NCBI GenBank assembly: GCA_945905925.1
Contig: CAMDQN010000003.1
Span: 34,705-98,704, forward strand
Length of the DNA stretch: 64,000 nucleotides
Origin: Singulisphaera sp. GP187
Lineage (GTDB): Bacteria > Planctomycetota > Planctomycetia > Gemmatales > Gemmataceae
Direction of reading: 5' to 3'
Shown: piece by piece, positions 1 to 8,534 of the stretch
How positions within the stretch are numbered: position 1 is the first letter of the stretch
How the letters are laid out: the number at the start of each line of letters is the position of its first letter
The notes under the pieces: model-generated
What the model was told of the DNA's origin: nothing
What the model saw: the letters and a program-made list of their open reading frames with translations, nothing else
Database searches by the model: none
Made by a program: the position numbers and the translations under genes

Positions 1-1102
1 TGAGTCGGTCGAGATTCGGTAGGCTCAGGTTGAAGCCGACGCTTTCGGGCAGTACCAGCCCGTGTAACCTGCGGTCTTCGGGCACGAGCAGAATGCCCGC
101 GTTGATTGCGTCCCGCGGCGAGCGGACGCGGAGCGATTCGTTGTTGAGCAGAAGCCCCCCCGCGACGAGCGCGCGCACGCCGAAGACCGCTTCGGACAAC
201 TCCGTGCGACCGGCGCCGACCAGCCCGGCCATCCCGAGAATCTCGCCGGCGCGCACCTCGAAGCTCGCGGGCGTTTCTGGGCCCCGCGCGTAGCGCACGT
301 CGCGAACACTCAGCACCGCGGCGCCGCCGGTGCCGGTGCGGTGGACCTTCGGGTAGAACTGTTTCAGGTCGCGCCCGACCATGAGCCGCACCATGTTGTC
401 GTGCGTGATCTCGGTTTTCGCGAGTTCGCCCGCGTTCTTGCCGTCGCGCAGCACGGTCACGCGATCCGCGACGCGTTTCACTTCGGCGAGGCGGTGCGAG
501 ATGTACAGCACCGACACGTCATCGGCCTTCAGCGCATCGATGACCTTGTAGAGTTGTTCGGTTTCCTTCTGCGTGAGGCTCGACGTGGGTTCGTCCATGA
601 TGAGAACGCGAACCTGCGTTCCGAGCGCACGGGCGATTTCGACGAGCTGCTTCTCGCCTGGTGGGAGGCCTTCCACGCGAACGTTCGCGCGGTCTTCCGA
701 TAACCCCACGCGGGCGAGCAGCGCCACGGCACGCTCGCTCATCGCGCGGCGGTCGAGCGTGCGAAGAACCCCGCCGCGAGTGAGTTCGCGGCCGAGAAAC
801 AGGTTGTCGGTTACCGTCAGGTTTTCGGCGAGGTTGAGTTCTTGGTGGATGAGCGTGACGCCCGCGGCGATGGCTTCCGCCGGGCCGGGGAAGCGGATCA
901 GTTCGCCGTTGAGGAGCACTTCGCCGGCATCCGGTGTGTAGACGCCCGCGACGATCTTCATGAGCGTGGACTTGCCGGCGCCGTTCTCGCCCACGACCGC
1001 GAGTACCTCGCCGGGCGCCAGTGTGAGCGAAACGCCGTCAAGTGCCAGCACCCCGGGGAACTGCTTGCGGGCGCTGGTGATCGCGAGTCGCGGGGTGGGC
1101 AT
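1..1102 (-). CDS. Sugar ABC transporter ATP-binding protein (RbsA/MglA type), 3' end outside window
   Basis: This is the ATPase of a carbohydrate ABC importer, energising uptake of a sugar delivered by a binding lipoprotein. It is read from the ATG at 1102 on the minus strand (MPTPRLAIT...) and runs off the left edge after about 367 codons; the ORF track omits it because it has no stop in the window. Walker A is GENGAGKST (residues 38-46), followed by a Q-loop (IHQELNL), the signature stretch LPPGEKQLVEIARAL and Walker B VLIMDEPTS, then ISHRL with the H-loop. A second ATPase half begins near residue 250 (ARGPETPASFEVRAGEILG, then GLVGAGRTEL), which is the duplicated architecture of RbsA/MglA proteins. 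The upstream gene is the matching binding protein. The permease is not visible and is expected beyond the left edge. The sugar specificity cannot be read. Confidence 0.93.
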   Translation of the reverse strand, partial: MPTPRLAITSARKQFPGVLALDGVSLTLAPGEVLAVVGENGAGKSTLMKIVAGVYTPDAGEVLLNGELIRFPGPAEAIAAGVTLIHQELNLAENLTVTDNLFLGRELTRGGVLRTLDRRAMSERAVALLARVGLSEDRANVRVEGLPPGEKQLVEIARALGTQVRVLIMDEPTSSLTQKETEQLYKVIDALKADDVSVLYISHRLAEVKRVADRVTVLRDGKNAGELAKTEITHDNMVRLMVGRDLKQFYPKVHRTGTGGAAVLSVRDVRYARGPETPASFEVRAGEILGMAGLVGAGRTELSEAVFGVRALVAGGLLLNNESLRVRSPRDAINAGILLVPEDRRLHGLVLPESVGFNLSLPNLDRL

Positions 1103-1110
1103 GGGAGAGT

Positions 1111-1204
1111 TTCGTAGGGTGGACAAGGCTTTGCGCCGTCCCACGTCTTCTCGTTGGCGCGGCGGAAACGTGGGACGGCGCAAAGCCTTGTCCCACCCTA
1201 CGAA
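1111..1204. repeat. Long intergenic inverted repeat between ABC binding protein and ATPase genes
   Basis: Two arms of 36 and 37 bases (1111-1146 and 1168-1204) are reverse complements apart from one extra base in the right arm. The sequence starts TTCGTAGGGTGGACAAGGC and reads back as CCACCCTACGAA. The loop is about 21 bases. As RNA this would be a very stable hairpin between two genes of one transport operon. It may be a dispersed intergenic repeat and may also reduce read-through or protect the upstream mRNA; that function is inference. Confidence 0.85.
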
Positions 1205-1208
1205 CAAT

Positions 1209-2276
1209 CTACTTCTTCTTGCCCGCCTCGATTTTGGCCCGGAGGTCGGCCTCGAAGTCGGCCACTTTTGGCCCGGCCGCGGTGCCGTCGCCGTCCTTGG
1301 TGACCACCCGGTAAGCGATCGGTTTGAGGTCGTAGTTCTTCGTCGCGAGTGCCTTCACCGACTCGTACCCATACGCGAACGGGTCTTGCACCACGGTTGC
1401 CTCGATCTCGCCTGCGGCGATCCCCTTCAGCGTCTCCCAATCTTCATCGAAACCGATGATCTTGATTTCCTTTGCCATCGACTTCGCTTTCGCGTCGTTG
1501 AGGATCGCGGGCGGGTTGTACGCGTACAGGCCGACCATGCACAGGTTCGGCATCCCCTTGACGCGGGCCAGCACCGCGCCGGCGGTCTTCTGGGCGTTGT
1601 CCGGCCCGCCGTCTTCCTTCGCGGCGCCGTCCACGAGGTGGTACTTGCCGTAGGTCTTCACGTCGAGGTCCGCCTTCTGCGGGTGCTTGCCCGACGCGCC
1701 CTTCGCGTCCTTCTCGCCCGCGAGTTCGTCGAGCACGCCCTGCACGCGCGCCTTACCGTTAGCCGACTTCGTACTGCCGATGAAGATTGCGACCGTGCCG
1801 CCGTCGGGCAGCACCTTCTTCACCAGCCGGCCGGCGGCCTTCCCGCCCTCGTAGTTGTCGATGCCGATGTAGCACTTGCGGCCGGTCTTGTCGGCGTCGT
1901 TGTCCATCGCGATGAGCGGCACCTTCTTGCCGATGCGCGTCAGGTCCTCGGTCTGCCCGTCCGGGTCGATGACGCTGACCGCGATGCCGTCCAGACCCTG
2001 CTTCGCCCAGGCCTCGACGATCTCCATCTGCACCTTCGCGTCGAACGCTTTTTCGGGCTGGCGGAACTGAAGATCGACGTTGTGTTCCGCAGCGGCCTTA
2101 TTCGCGCCGGCCTCGCAGATACTCCAGAAGTCGGCGGTGCAGTTGGTGACGACGCCAATCTTGATCTTGCCGGCCGCAGCGGGGTCTTTCTTGCCGCACG
2201 CCGGAACACACGCGACCACGACCGCGAGGGCCGCGACAACGGAAATGCGAAGGAACACGGACACGGTGGCACCCAT
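1209..2276 (-). CDS. Sugar-binding lipoprotein of an ABC importer (periplasmic binding protein type 1)
   Basis: This is a 355-residue extracytoplasmic solute-binding protein of the ribose/galactose-binding (RbsB-like, Peripla_BP_4) type. The ATG at 2276 is chosen because it begins a lipoprotein signal peptide (MGATVSVFLRISVVAALAVV, then a VPAC lipobox near residue 25). The ORF track extends 97 codons further upstream, but that extension has no signal-like start. The mature protein begins with the family pattern KIKIGVVTNCTADFWSICE, followed by GLDGIAVSVIDPDG and PLIAMDNDAD, the usual hinge and ligand-pocket segments. It ends with a lysine-rich tail. The ATPase gene follows on the same strand 106 bases downstream, across a strong hairpin. 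The ligand is probably a monosaccharide, but the sequence does not show which. Confidence 0.9.
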   Translation of the reverse strand: MGATVSVFLRISVVAALAVVVACVPACGKKDPAAAGKIKIGVVTNCTADFWSICEAGANKAAAEHNVDLQFRQPEKAFDAKVQMEIVEAWAKQGLDGIAVSVIDPDGQTEDLTRIGKKVPLIAMDNDADKTGRKCYIGIDNYEGGKAAGRLVKKVLPDGGTVAIFIGSTKSANGKARVQGVLDELAGEKDAKGASGKHPQKADLDVKTYGKYHLVDGAAKEDGGPDNAQKTAGAVLARVKGMPNLCMVGLYAYNPPAILNDAKAKSMAKEIKIIGFDEDWETLKGIAAGEIEATVVQDPFAYGYESVKALATKNYDLKPIAYRVVTKDGDGTAAGPKVADFEADLRAKIEAGKKK

Positions 2277-2299
2277 TTCGAGGGAGAGTGACGGATTTC

Positions 2300-2690
2300 G
2301 TAAAGGGTGTTTACAAACTACCGGGCACGCGCGAAGTGGCAAGCGCGAACAACGCGAAGAAAACCTACCCCTAAAGAGAAGGGAAGTGGCGTTCGCTCCG
2401 CCGCGAATCAAGACGACGAGGACGCCCGCGATGAGACCAGAAACACTCGCCGTGCTGGCCAAAACCAGACAGGCTCCGACCGCGTTGGCTTCCGGGGCGG
2501 TTGAGATAATTGAGAGTTTGAGCCATGAGAACGAGAGCGAGTGCCCTGATGCCACCTGCACACAGCGCAATTGCCATCGCCCAGAACGCCGCGACCACAG
2601 CGCCGTGCCAGGGACGTTTCACGGCCGCGTCGAGTTCCGGTTCGGTTGTTGCGAATGACGTGGTTCCCTCGGGGCCAGTCCCAGACAGGA
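2300..2690 (-). pseudogene. Possible frameshifted small membrane protein gene
   Basis: This 508-base gap between two minus-strand genes has no intact ORF but contains two protein-like pieces in different minus-strand frames. The first reads TTEPELDAAVKRPWHGAVV and continues through a strongly hydrophobic stretch to MAQTLNYLNRP (about 2650-2490). The second, in the frame of the downstream binding-protein ORF, reads PEANAVGACLVLASTASVSG and then LIAGVLVVLIRGG (about 2495-2400), also membrane-like. Joining them near 2490-2500 gives one plausible two-helix protein, so a single frameshift is suspected. No convincing ATG start is visible. The alternative is chance hydrophobicity in GC-rich DNA. Not recognised as a named family. 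Confidence 0.35.
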
Positions 2691-2784
2691 ATATTCTCTC
2701 ACTGCGAAAGAAAAGAAGCGTGAGACCGTACCGCGCGTCCGGTTGCAGTTGATGACACCGCGGCGCGAGAACTGTTTCGCGCGG

Positions 2785-3480
2785 TTACTTCTGCCAGACT
2801 GGTGCCGGGGCCGAACTGCTCATCTGCTTGCGGATCTTCTCGCCGCGGTCGGACTGCTTCAACAGAGGTTCCACGCGGTCCAAATCGGCCGGGTCGAAGC
2901 CAGCACCCTTCAACAACTCGCGCGCAGTCTTGTCCGCGTCGATCGCGTCCACGCCCGCGTTGCCGCGCGGGTAGCGATTCTCGTGCATCGCGAGTTCCGC
3001 TTGACGGCCGGGATCGACCGGCGTGCCGCCGCCCAGCACCGGACCGCCACCGTGACCCGAGTCCTTGATCGGGTCCACGTCGCGCCCCAATCCCTTCGCC
3101 GCGCGCTTCTCGGCCACCATCTGACCCAACTCCGCACACAGCACCGCCGCGAGTTCAGCTTCCGTCTTGCATTTGTTCACTAGGCCTTCGCTGATGTACA
3201 GCTCCGCCGTGCCGCGGTGGAACAACACCGACTCTTTCACGCCTACCGTGAAGATGAGTGGTTCGATGCCCGTGAACGTGTTCTGCACGATGATCTTCCG
3301 GCTGAGCACTTCAACGCGCTCCGCAACCGGCAGCGACGGTTTCGGCGGGTTCTTCGGGTCGAAACTGCGCGGCTCGTCATCCCAGCCGAGTGTCTTCGAC
3401 AGGGACCACTCGCCGTCGTGGGTACACCCGGTCGAAAGCAGAAGCGCGAGACCCGCGACCGACGCGGCGAGACGGTTCAT
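2785..3480 (-). CDS. Lipoprotein with degenerate M48-like motif, function unknown
   Basis: This 231-residue protein begins at the ATG at 3480 (MNRLAASVAGLALLLSTGC), a clear lipoprotein signal with the lipobox cysteine near residue 19. An ATG at 3486 (MGMNRL) is equally possible, and the longer ORF-track start adds non-signal sequence. The middle contains SEGLVNKCKTEAELAAVLCA followed by ELGQMVAEKRAA. This resembles the helix of M48 metallopeptidases (EAELAAVLAHELGH), but the zinc-binding HExxH is missing: the sequence has CAELGQ. It is therefore likely a non-catalytic relative. The C-terminal part (ELLKGAGFDPADLDRVEPLL) also looks like an M48-associated helix. Glycine-rich linker GHGGGPVLGGG lies between. 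The role is unknown; it is predicted to be membrane-anchored outside the cytoplasm. Confidence 0.75.
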   Translation of the reverse strand: MNRLAASVAGLALLLSTGCTHDGEWSLSKTLGWDDEPRSFDPKNPPKPSLPVAERVEVLSRKIIVQNTFTGIEPLIFTVGVKESVLFHRGTAELYISEGLVNKCKTEAELAAVLCAELGQMVAEKRAAKGLGRDVDPIKDSGHGGGPVLGGGTPVDPGRQAELAMHENRYPRGNAGVDAIDADKTARELLKGAGFDPADLDRVEPLLKQSDRGEKIRKQMSSSAPAPVWQK

Positions 3481-3643
3481 GCCCATACCCCGTGAGGAAT
3501 TGGATGCCGAGATAGCGGACGCGGGAAATGGTGTCGAGAGCGGATTCGCGTTGCGTTGCCCAGTTTTCCACAACGCCATTGCAGAGTGCGCCGTCGCGTG
3601 GTTCAGTAATGAAGGAAACACTCTTGGTGGCAAAGGTGGCAAC

Positions 3644-5695
3644 ATGCCGAAGACGAAGAACACCGACACGACGGCATGGACGAAGCAGTACGTCGAGTCT
3701 CTGGCGCCGGACGAAGCTTCGCTCCCGGCCGCGCGGAAGGTGCTCAAGAAGGGCGGGTTCGGCACGGTCGAACCCACCACGGACAACCGCGGGTGGTGGG
3801 TCGTGTGCCGCGGTCTCACCGACGTTTACCAGGTGTCCGTGCGACGGAACGGCGACGTTTTCGATTGCGAATGCACCTGCCCCAGTTACAAGAATCCGTG
3901 CAAACACGCGCTCGCGCTCTTGATCTATCTGGTCGATCACCCGGAGTTGCGCTCGGAAGCAGAGCCGCCCAAGACGGCCGCGAGCGATTTCGATGCACTC
4001 CTGCGCGCCGTGTTCGCGAACCCTGATGAAGACACCCCACGACTCGTGTTCGCGGACTTCCTCGAAGAGAACGATCAACCCGACCGCGCCGCGCTCATCC
4101 GTTACCAGTGCGAGCAGTATCGCCTCAAGCCGAGCGAGAAGCGGCACAAGGAACTAACGAAACTGCTCAAGCCACTGACCGCAAAGTTCCGCAAGCAGAT
4201 CGAGCCGCTGCCGGAACGCGCGACTTACGAACTCCGTCGCGGGTTTCTCCGGTTGAACGCGGACCCGTCGTCTTTCCGCGACTTCGGCTCGCTGCCCGCG
4301 CGGCTCGCGGGCTTGTTCCGCAACGGATGGGTCGAGAACATGAAGATGGACTACTCCTACGCCGCTTTCGACGCGGACCTCGCTCCGCTGCTGACGAACA
4401 TCGGCGAACTGGACGTGTCGCGGTTCCGCCTTCCAGAAGAGGTGCTGTTCCGGCTCGTGGCGGACACCGCTGAATCGCGCGAAACGGGCCGGCTCGCGCG
4501 CGTGAAGGTTCACAGCCGTGTCCGCAAGGTGTTCGACGATCTGGTGCAGGCGCAGCGCGGAGAGTCGGTGCCGCCCACGGGCGAACTGGAGGAACGCAAC
4601 TACATGAACCTTACGCCGCGGGTGTTGGAAGTGCTGGCGCGGGCAGGGCGTCTGAGCCGGGCGCCGCGCCTCTCGCTTGGTAGCGGCGCGATGCTGGGCG
4701 ATGCGGACATCCCCACGCTGCTCGCGGCCGACCTGAGCGACCTCCGCGTCCTCCGTCTGGATGTATGGTCACTGTCGCGTGCGGGTGTCGCGGCGCTCGC
4801 GAACAGCCCGGTGCTGTCGCAACTCAAGACGCTCGAAATCGAAGCCGCTAACATTGGCGGGGCCGCCGTCGCTGCGCTGTCGCGGGCCACCGGGCTGCGT
4901 TCGCTCGAATCGCTGCGGATGCTGGACTGCGGCTTGACTGACGCCGACGCGGAGATGCTCGCGAAGTCGAAGAGTTTCGCGAACCTCGTCCACCTCGACC
5001 TGACCATGAACCCGATTACCGCACGCGGCGCGGCCGCGATCTTCGCCGCGAAGAACTTCCCGAAATTGACGGGTCTTAGTCTGTACGACACAGAGATCGA
5101 GGAAGCGGAATGCCTCCCGCTTGTGCTCGACGCGCCCGACCGGGAACAACTCATGGGCGCGTTCACGCAGTGGAACGTGAGCCGCGCGATCGGCAGAGAG
5201 GTGATCGTCGGTGTCACGGGCCGCGGAAACGACACCGGCTCGCTGTTCGATGGACTGAAAGCGTGTACCGGCGCGAAACGCGTGACGCAGTTCGCCGCGA
5301 TGCGTGCGGGCATCGGTGCCGCGGAACTGCCTGACCTCGCGGTCGGCTTCGACCCTGCGAAACTCTGGTCGCTGGATCTCGGGAGCAACCCGCTTCGCAA
5401 TGACGGGGCCGCTGCGCTCGCGACTGCGTTCGCGCGATTCAAGTTACGCGAGTTGAAACTGTCCGCGTGCCGCGTCCAGTCGGCCGGTGTCGCCGCATTG
5501 CTCGGCGCCGCGTTCGTGAACACGCTGCGTGTGTTCGACCTGTCGGGCAACAACATCGGCATGGCGGGCGTGTCGGCGCTGCTGAAAGCGGAGGTGCCGC
5601 CGGAACTGCGCGAGTTGGTGTTGACCGGCTGCCGGCTCGCCGACGCGGACAAGGCACGCCTCAAGGCGAAGTATGGCGAGAAGTTGAAGGTGTGA
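3644..5695 (+). CDS. SWIM zinc finger, TIGR02996-type and leucine-rich repeat protein
   Basis: This 683-residue protein starts at the ATG at 3644 (MPKTKNTDTTAWTKQYV); the ORF track begins upstream without support. Residues about 60-100 hold a SWIM zinc finger, FDCECTCPSYKNPCKHALAL, with the CxCxnCxH ligands. Residues about 120-165 (DFDALLRAVFANPDEDTPRL, then VFADFLEENDQPDRAALIRY) match the Gemmata/Planctomycete repeat-companion domain TIGR02996. The rest is leucine-rich repeats with units such as LRMLDCGLTDADAEMLAKS and LVHLDLTMNPITARGAAAIF. No signal peptide is seen, so it is probably cytoplasmic. SWIM domains usually bind DNA or proteins and LRRs bind proteins, so a regulatory or scaffold role is likely. 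No catalytic motif is visible. Confidence 0.88.
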   Translation: MPKTKNTDTTAWTKQYVESLAPDEASLPAARKVLKKGGFGTVEPTTDNRGWWVVCRGLTDVYQVSVRRNGDVFDCECTCPSYKNPCKHALALLIYLVDHPELRSEAEPPKTAASDFDALLRAVFANPDEDTPRLVFADFLEENDQPDRAALIRYQCEQYRLKPSEKRHKELTKLLKPLTAKFRKQIEPLPERATYELRRGFLRLNADPSSFRDFGSLPARLAGLFRNGWVENMKMDYSYAAFDADLAPLLTNIGELDVSRFRLPEEVLFRLVADTAESRETGRLARVKVHSRVRKVFDDLVQAQRGESVPPTGELEERNYMNLTPRVLEVLARAGRLSRAPRLSLGSGAMLGDADIPTLLAADLSDLRVLRLDVWSLSRAGVAALANSPVLSQLKTLEIEAANIGGAAVAALSRATGLRSLESLRMLDCGLTDADAEMLAKSKSFANLVHLDLTMNPITARGAAAIFAAKNFPKLTGLSLYDTEIEEAECLPLVLDAPDREQLMGAFTQWNVSRAIGREVIVGVTGRGNDTGSLFDGLKACTGAKRVTQFAAMRAGIGAAELPDLAVGFDPAKLWSLDLGSNPLRNDGAAALATAFARFKLRELKLSACRVQSAGVAALLGAAFVNTLRVFDLSGNNIGMAGVSALLKAEVPPELRELVLTGCRLADADKARLKAKYGEKLKV

Positions 5696-5798
5696 GGCGC
5701 GACCTCACGCCCCACCTTTGCCGCGCCCGGCTCGCGTCCGTAAATCATCTCGTGCACACACGCCGCGACGCGGCAATCACTCCCCACAACGGACGACA

Positions 5799-8501
5799 AT
5801 GAGCGCGAAGCACGTTTACTTCTTCGGCGGCAAGACGGCGGAAGACACCGGCATTGATGCGAAGGGCCAGAAAGAGTTGCTCGGCGGAAAAGGTGCTAAC
5901 CTCGCCGAGATGTGTCGCATCGGAATCCCGGTGCCGCCCGGCTTCACCATCACGACCGAAGTCTGCGCCGCCTACTACGAACAGGGCAAGAAGATCCCGG
6001 ACGCGGCCATCCCCGCCATCGAGGACGCGCTCAAGAAGGTCGAGGCCGCGTTCGGCGGGAAGAAGCTCGGCGACCCCGCAGACCCGCTCCTCGTGTCCGT
6101 GCGCTCCGGCGCCGCGCTCTCCATGCCCGGCATGATGAACACCATCCTCAACCTCGGTCTCACCGACGCGAGCGTTGAAGGGCTGGCCAAGAAGACCGGT
6201 AACCCGCGGTTCGCTTACGACAGCTACCGCCGGCTCATTGACATGTTTGGCTCCACCGCGATGGGCGTCGAACATGCCGAGTTCGAGCACGAACTCCACT
6301 CGATGAAGGAGGCGAAGAGCGTCAAACTCGACACCGACCTGAGCGCCGACGACCTCAAGGAACTCGTGAAGCGGTACAAGGCCGTTTACAAGAAGCACGT
6401 CAAGGACGACTTCCCACAAGACCCGAAGAAGCAGTTGTTCCTCGCGGTCAACGCGGTGTTCAACTCGTGGAACGGGAACAAGGCCATCGAGTACCGCCGC
6501 ATCGAGCGAATCAGCGGGCTGAAAGGCACCGCGGTGAACGTGCAGGCAATGGTTTTCGGCAACATGGGATCCGGCTCCGGCACCGGGGTCGCGTTCACAC
6601 GCGACCCGAACACCGGTGAGAACGTCTTCTACGGCGACTACCTCATCAACGCGCAGGGCGAAGACGTGGTCGCGGGCATCCGCACCCCGGAACCGATCGC
6701 GCAGTTGAACGACGAGATGCCGAAAGTGTACGAGCAGTTGGTGGGCATCCGCGCGGCGCTGGAGAAACACTACAAGGAGATGCAGGACATTGAATTTACT
6801 GTACAGGAGGGCGTCCTGTACATGCTGCAAACGCGCAGCGGCAAACGGACGGGAACCGCGGCGGTGCGCATCGCGGTCGAGATGGTGAAGGAGAAGCTCA
6901 TCGACGAAACGACCGCGATCAAGCGCGTCGCACCGGACTCGCTCAACCACCTGCTCCAACCGCAGCTCGACCCGAAGTCGAAGGTGGAAGTGGTGGCGAA
7001 GGGCATCGCGGCCAGCCCCGGCGGCGCGTCGGGCATCGTCCTCCTGTCGGCCGAAGCGGTAGTCGAACACGCCGCGAAGCACCCGAACGATCACATCATG
7101 CTGGTTCGCAAAGAAACGTCGCCGGAAGACGTGGCCGGGATGCACCTCGCGCGCGGCATTCTCACCAGCACCGGTGGCAAGGCAAGCCATGCGGCCGTAG
7201 TCGCACGCGGTTGGGGCAAGCCTTGCGTCGTCGGCTGCGGCGACATGAAGATCGATGAGGCATCCCAGACGATCAACATCTCCGGCAAGACCGTGAAGGC
7301 CGGCGAGTTCCTCACCATCAACGGCACCACCGGCGACGTGATGATTGGTAAGGTGCCCACGATTGCGCCAAGCATGACTGGCGACTTCGCCGCGCTGATG
7401 ACGTGGGCCGACAAGGTGCGAAAACTGAAGATCCGTACCAACGCCGACACGCCCGCGGACACCGCGAAGGCCCGCGAGTTCGGGGCCGAAGGCATTGGCC
7501 TCTGCCGCACCGAACACATGTTCTTCACTGGTGCGGACGAGGCCGAGAAGAAGGCCCGCATCTCGTCCATCCGCGAAGTGATCCTGGCTGAAACGCCTGA
7601 GGCTCGTGCGACCGGACTCGCAAAGGTGCTGGTGTTCCAGAAGAAGGACTTCATCGGCATCTTCGCCGCGATGGACGGCTACCCGGTGACCATCCGGCTG
7701 CTCGACCCGCCGCTGCACGAGTTCCTCCCGCACGACGACAACCCGTCCGGTCAGGCGGACGTGGCGCGCGACCTCGGCGTCACGGTCGCGAAGGTGCGAG
7801 AGCGCAGCGGCGAGTTGCACGAGATGAACCCGATGATGGGGTTCCGCGGGTGCCGGCTCCCGATCGTGTACCCCGAGATCGGCGACATGCAGGTGCGCGC
7901 GATCATCGAGGCCGTGATCGAGGTGAAGAAGCAAGGCAAGAGCGTGCTGCCCGAAATCATGATTCCGCTCATCGGCACCGCGGACGAACTCATCATCCTG
8001 AAGAAGCGCGCGATCCAGGTGGCCGAAGAAACCATGGCGAAGGCCGGGGTGAAGTTCGAGTATCAGGTGGGCACGATGATCGAACTGCCGCGGGCCGCGC
8101 TGATGGCCGGGCCGATCGCGGAGGAAGCCGAGTTCTTCTCGTTCGGGACCAACGACCTCACGCAAATGACCTTCGGGGTGAGCCGCGACGACATGAACGG
8201 GTTCCGCAACGCGTATCTGAAAGAGAAGATCTGGGCGGTGGACCCATTCGAGTCGATCGACCAGGCCGGCGTTGGTCAACTCATCGACCTGGCCATCAAG
8301 AACGGCCGCGCCGCACGCAAGGCAAAGCACAACCAGCACCTGAAGATCGGCATCTGCGGCGAGCACGGTGGCGACCCTGACAGCGTGGTGTTCTTCCACA
8401 AGGTCGGGATGGACTACGTGAGCTGCTCGCCGTTCCGCGTGCCGATCGCGCGGCTGGCTGCGGCGCAAGCCGCGCTCGGCGAAACCGCACGCGACAAGTA
8501 G
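5799..8501 (+). CDS. ppdK: Pyruvate, phosphate dikinase
   Basis: PPDK interconverts pyruvate + ATP + phosphate and phosphoenolpyruvate + AMP + pyrophosphate in the cytoplasm, linking glycolysis and gluconeogenesis. The ATG at 5799 (MSAKHVYFFGGKTAED) gives 900 residues, close to the usual 870-900. The N-terminal ATP-grasp domain includes GGKGANLAEM and LVSVRSGAALSMPGMMNTIL. The phosphohistidine domain has the GGKASHAAVVARGWGKP motif (about residues 455-471), with the catalytic His. The C-terminal PEP/pyruvate TIM barrel has GFRGCRLPIVYPEI, FSFGTNDLTQMTFG and the catalytic-Cys motif GICGEHGGDP near residue 850. The next gene, a sulfatase, starts 33 bases downstream. The identification is secure. 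The 1030-residue ORF antisense to it is a codon-bias shadow. Confidence 0.98.
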   Translation: MSAKHVYFFGGKTAEDTGIDAKGQKELLGGKGANLAEMCRIGIPVPPGFTITTEVCAAYYEQGKKIPDAAIPAIEDALKKVEAAFGGKKLGDPADPLLVSVRSGAALSMPGMMNTILNLGLTDASVEGLAKKTGNPRFAYDSYRRLIDMFGSTAMGVEHAEFEHELHSMKEAKSVKLDTDLSADDLKELVKRYKAVYKKHVKDDFPQDPKKQLFLAVNAVFNSWNGNKAIEYRRIERISGLKGTAVNVQAMVFGNMGSGSGTGVAFTRDPNTGENVFYGDYLINAQGEDVVAGIRTPEPIAQLNDEMPKVYEQLVGIRAALEKHYKEMQDIEFTVQEGVLYMLQTRSGKRTGTAAVRIAVEMVKEKLIDETTAIKRVAPDSLNHLLQPQLDPKSKVEVVAKGIAASPGGASGIVLLSAEAVVEHAAKHPNDHIMLVRKETSPEDVAGMHLARGILTSTGGKASHAAVVARGWGKPCVVGCGDMKIDEASQTINISGKTVKAGEFLTINGTTGDVMIGKVPTIAPSMTGDFAALMTWADKVRKLKIRTNADTPADTAKAREFGAEGIGLCRTEHMFFTGADEAEKKARISSIREVILAETPEARATGLAKVLVFQKKDFIGIFAAMDGYPVTIRLLDPPLHEFLPHDDNPSGQADVARDLGVTVAKVRERSGELHEMNPMMGFRGCRLPIVYPEIGDMQVRAIIEAVIEVKKQGKSVLPEIMIPLIGTADELIILKKRAIQVAEETMAKAGVKFEYQVGTMIELPRAALMAGPIAEEAEFFSFGTNDLTQMTFGVSRDDMNGFRNAYLKEKIWAVDPFESIDQAGVGQLIDLAIKNGRAARKAKHNQHLKIGICGEHGGDPDSVVFFHKVGMDYVSCSPFRVPIARLAAAQAALGETARDK

Positions 8502-8534
8502 CTCTACGTTTTGATCTCCCACGAGGTGGGCGAA

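Noticed and set aside
960-2291. 443-residue plus-strand ORF over the ABC genes
   Set aside because: It runs through an inverted repeat and is antisense to the sugar-binding lipoprotein, which has a clear signal peptide and family motifs.
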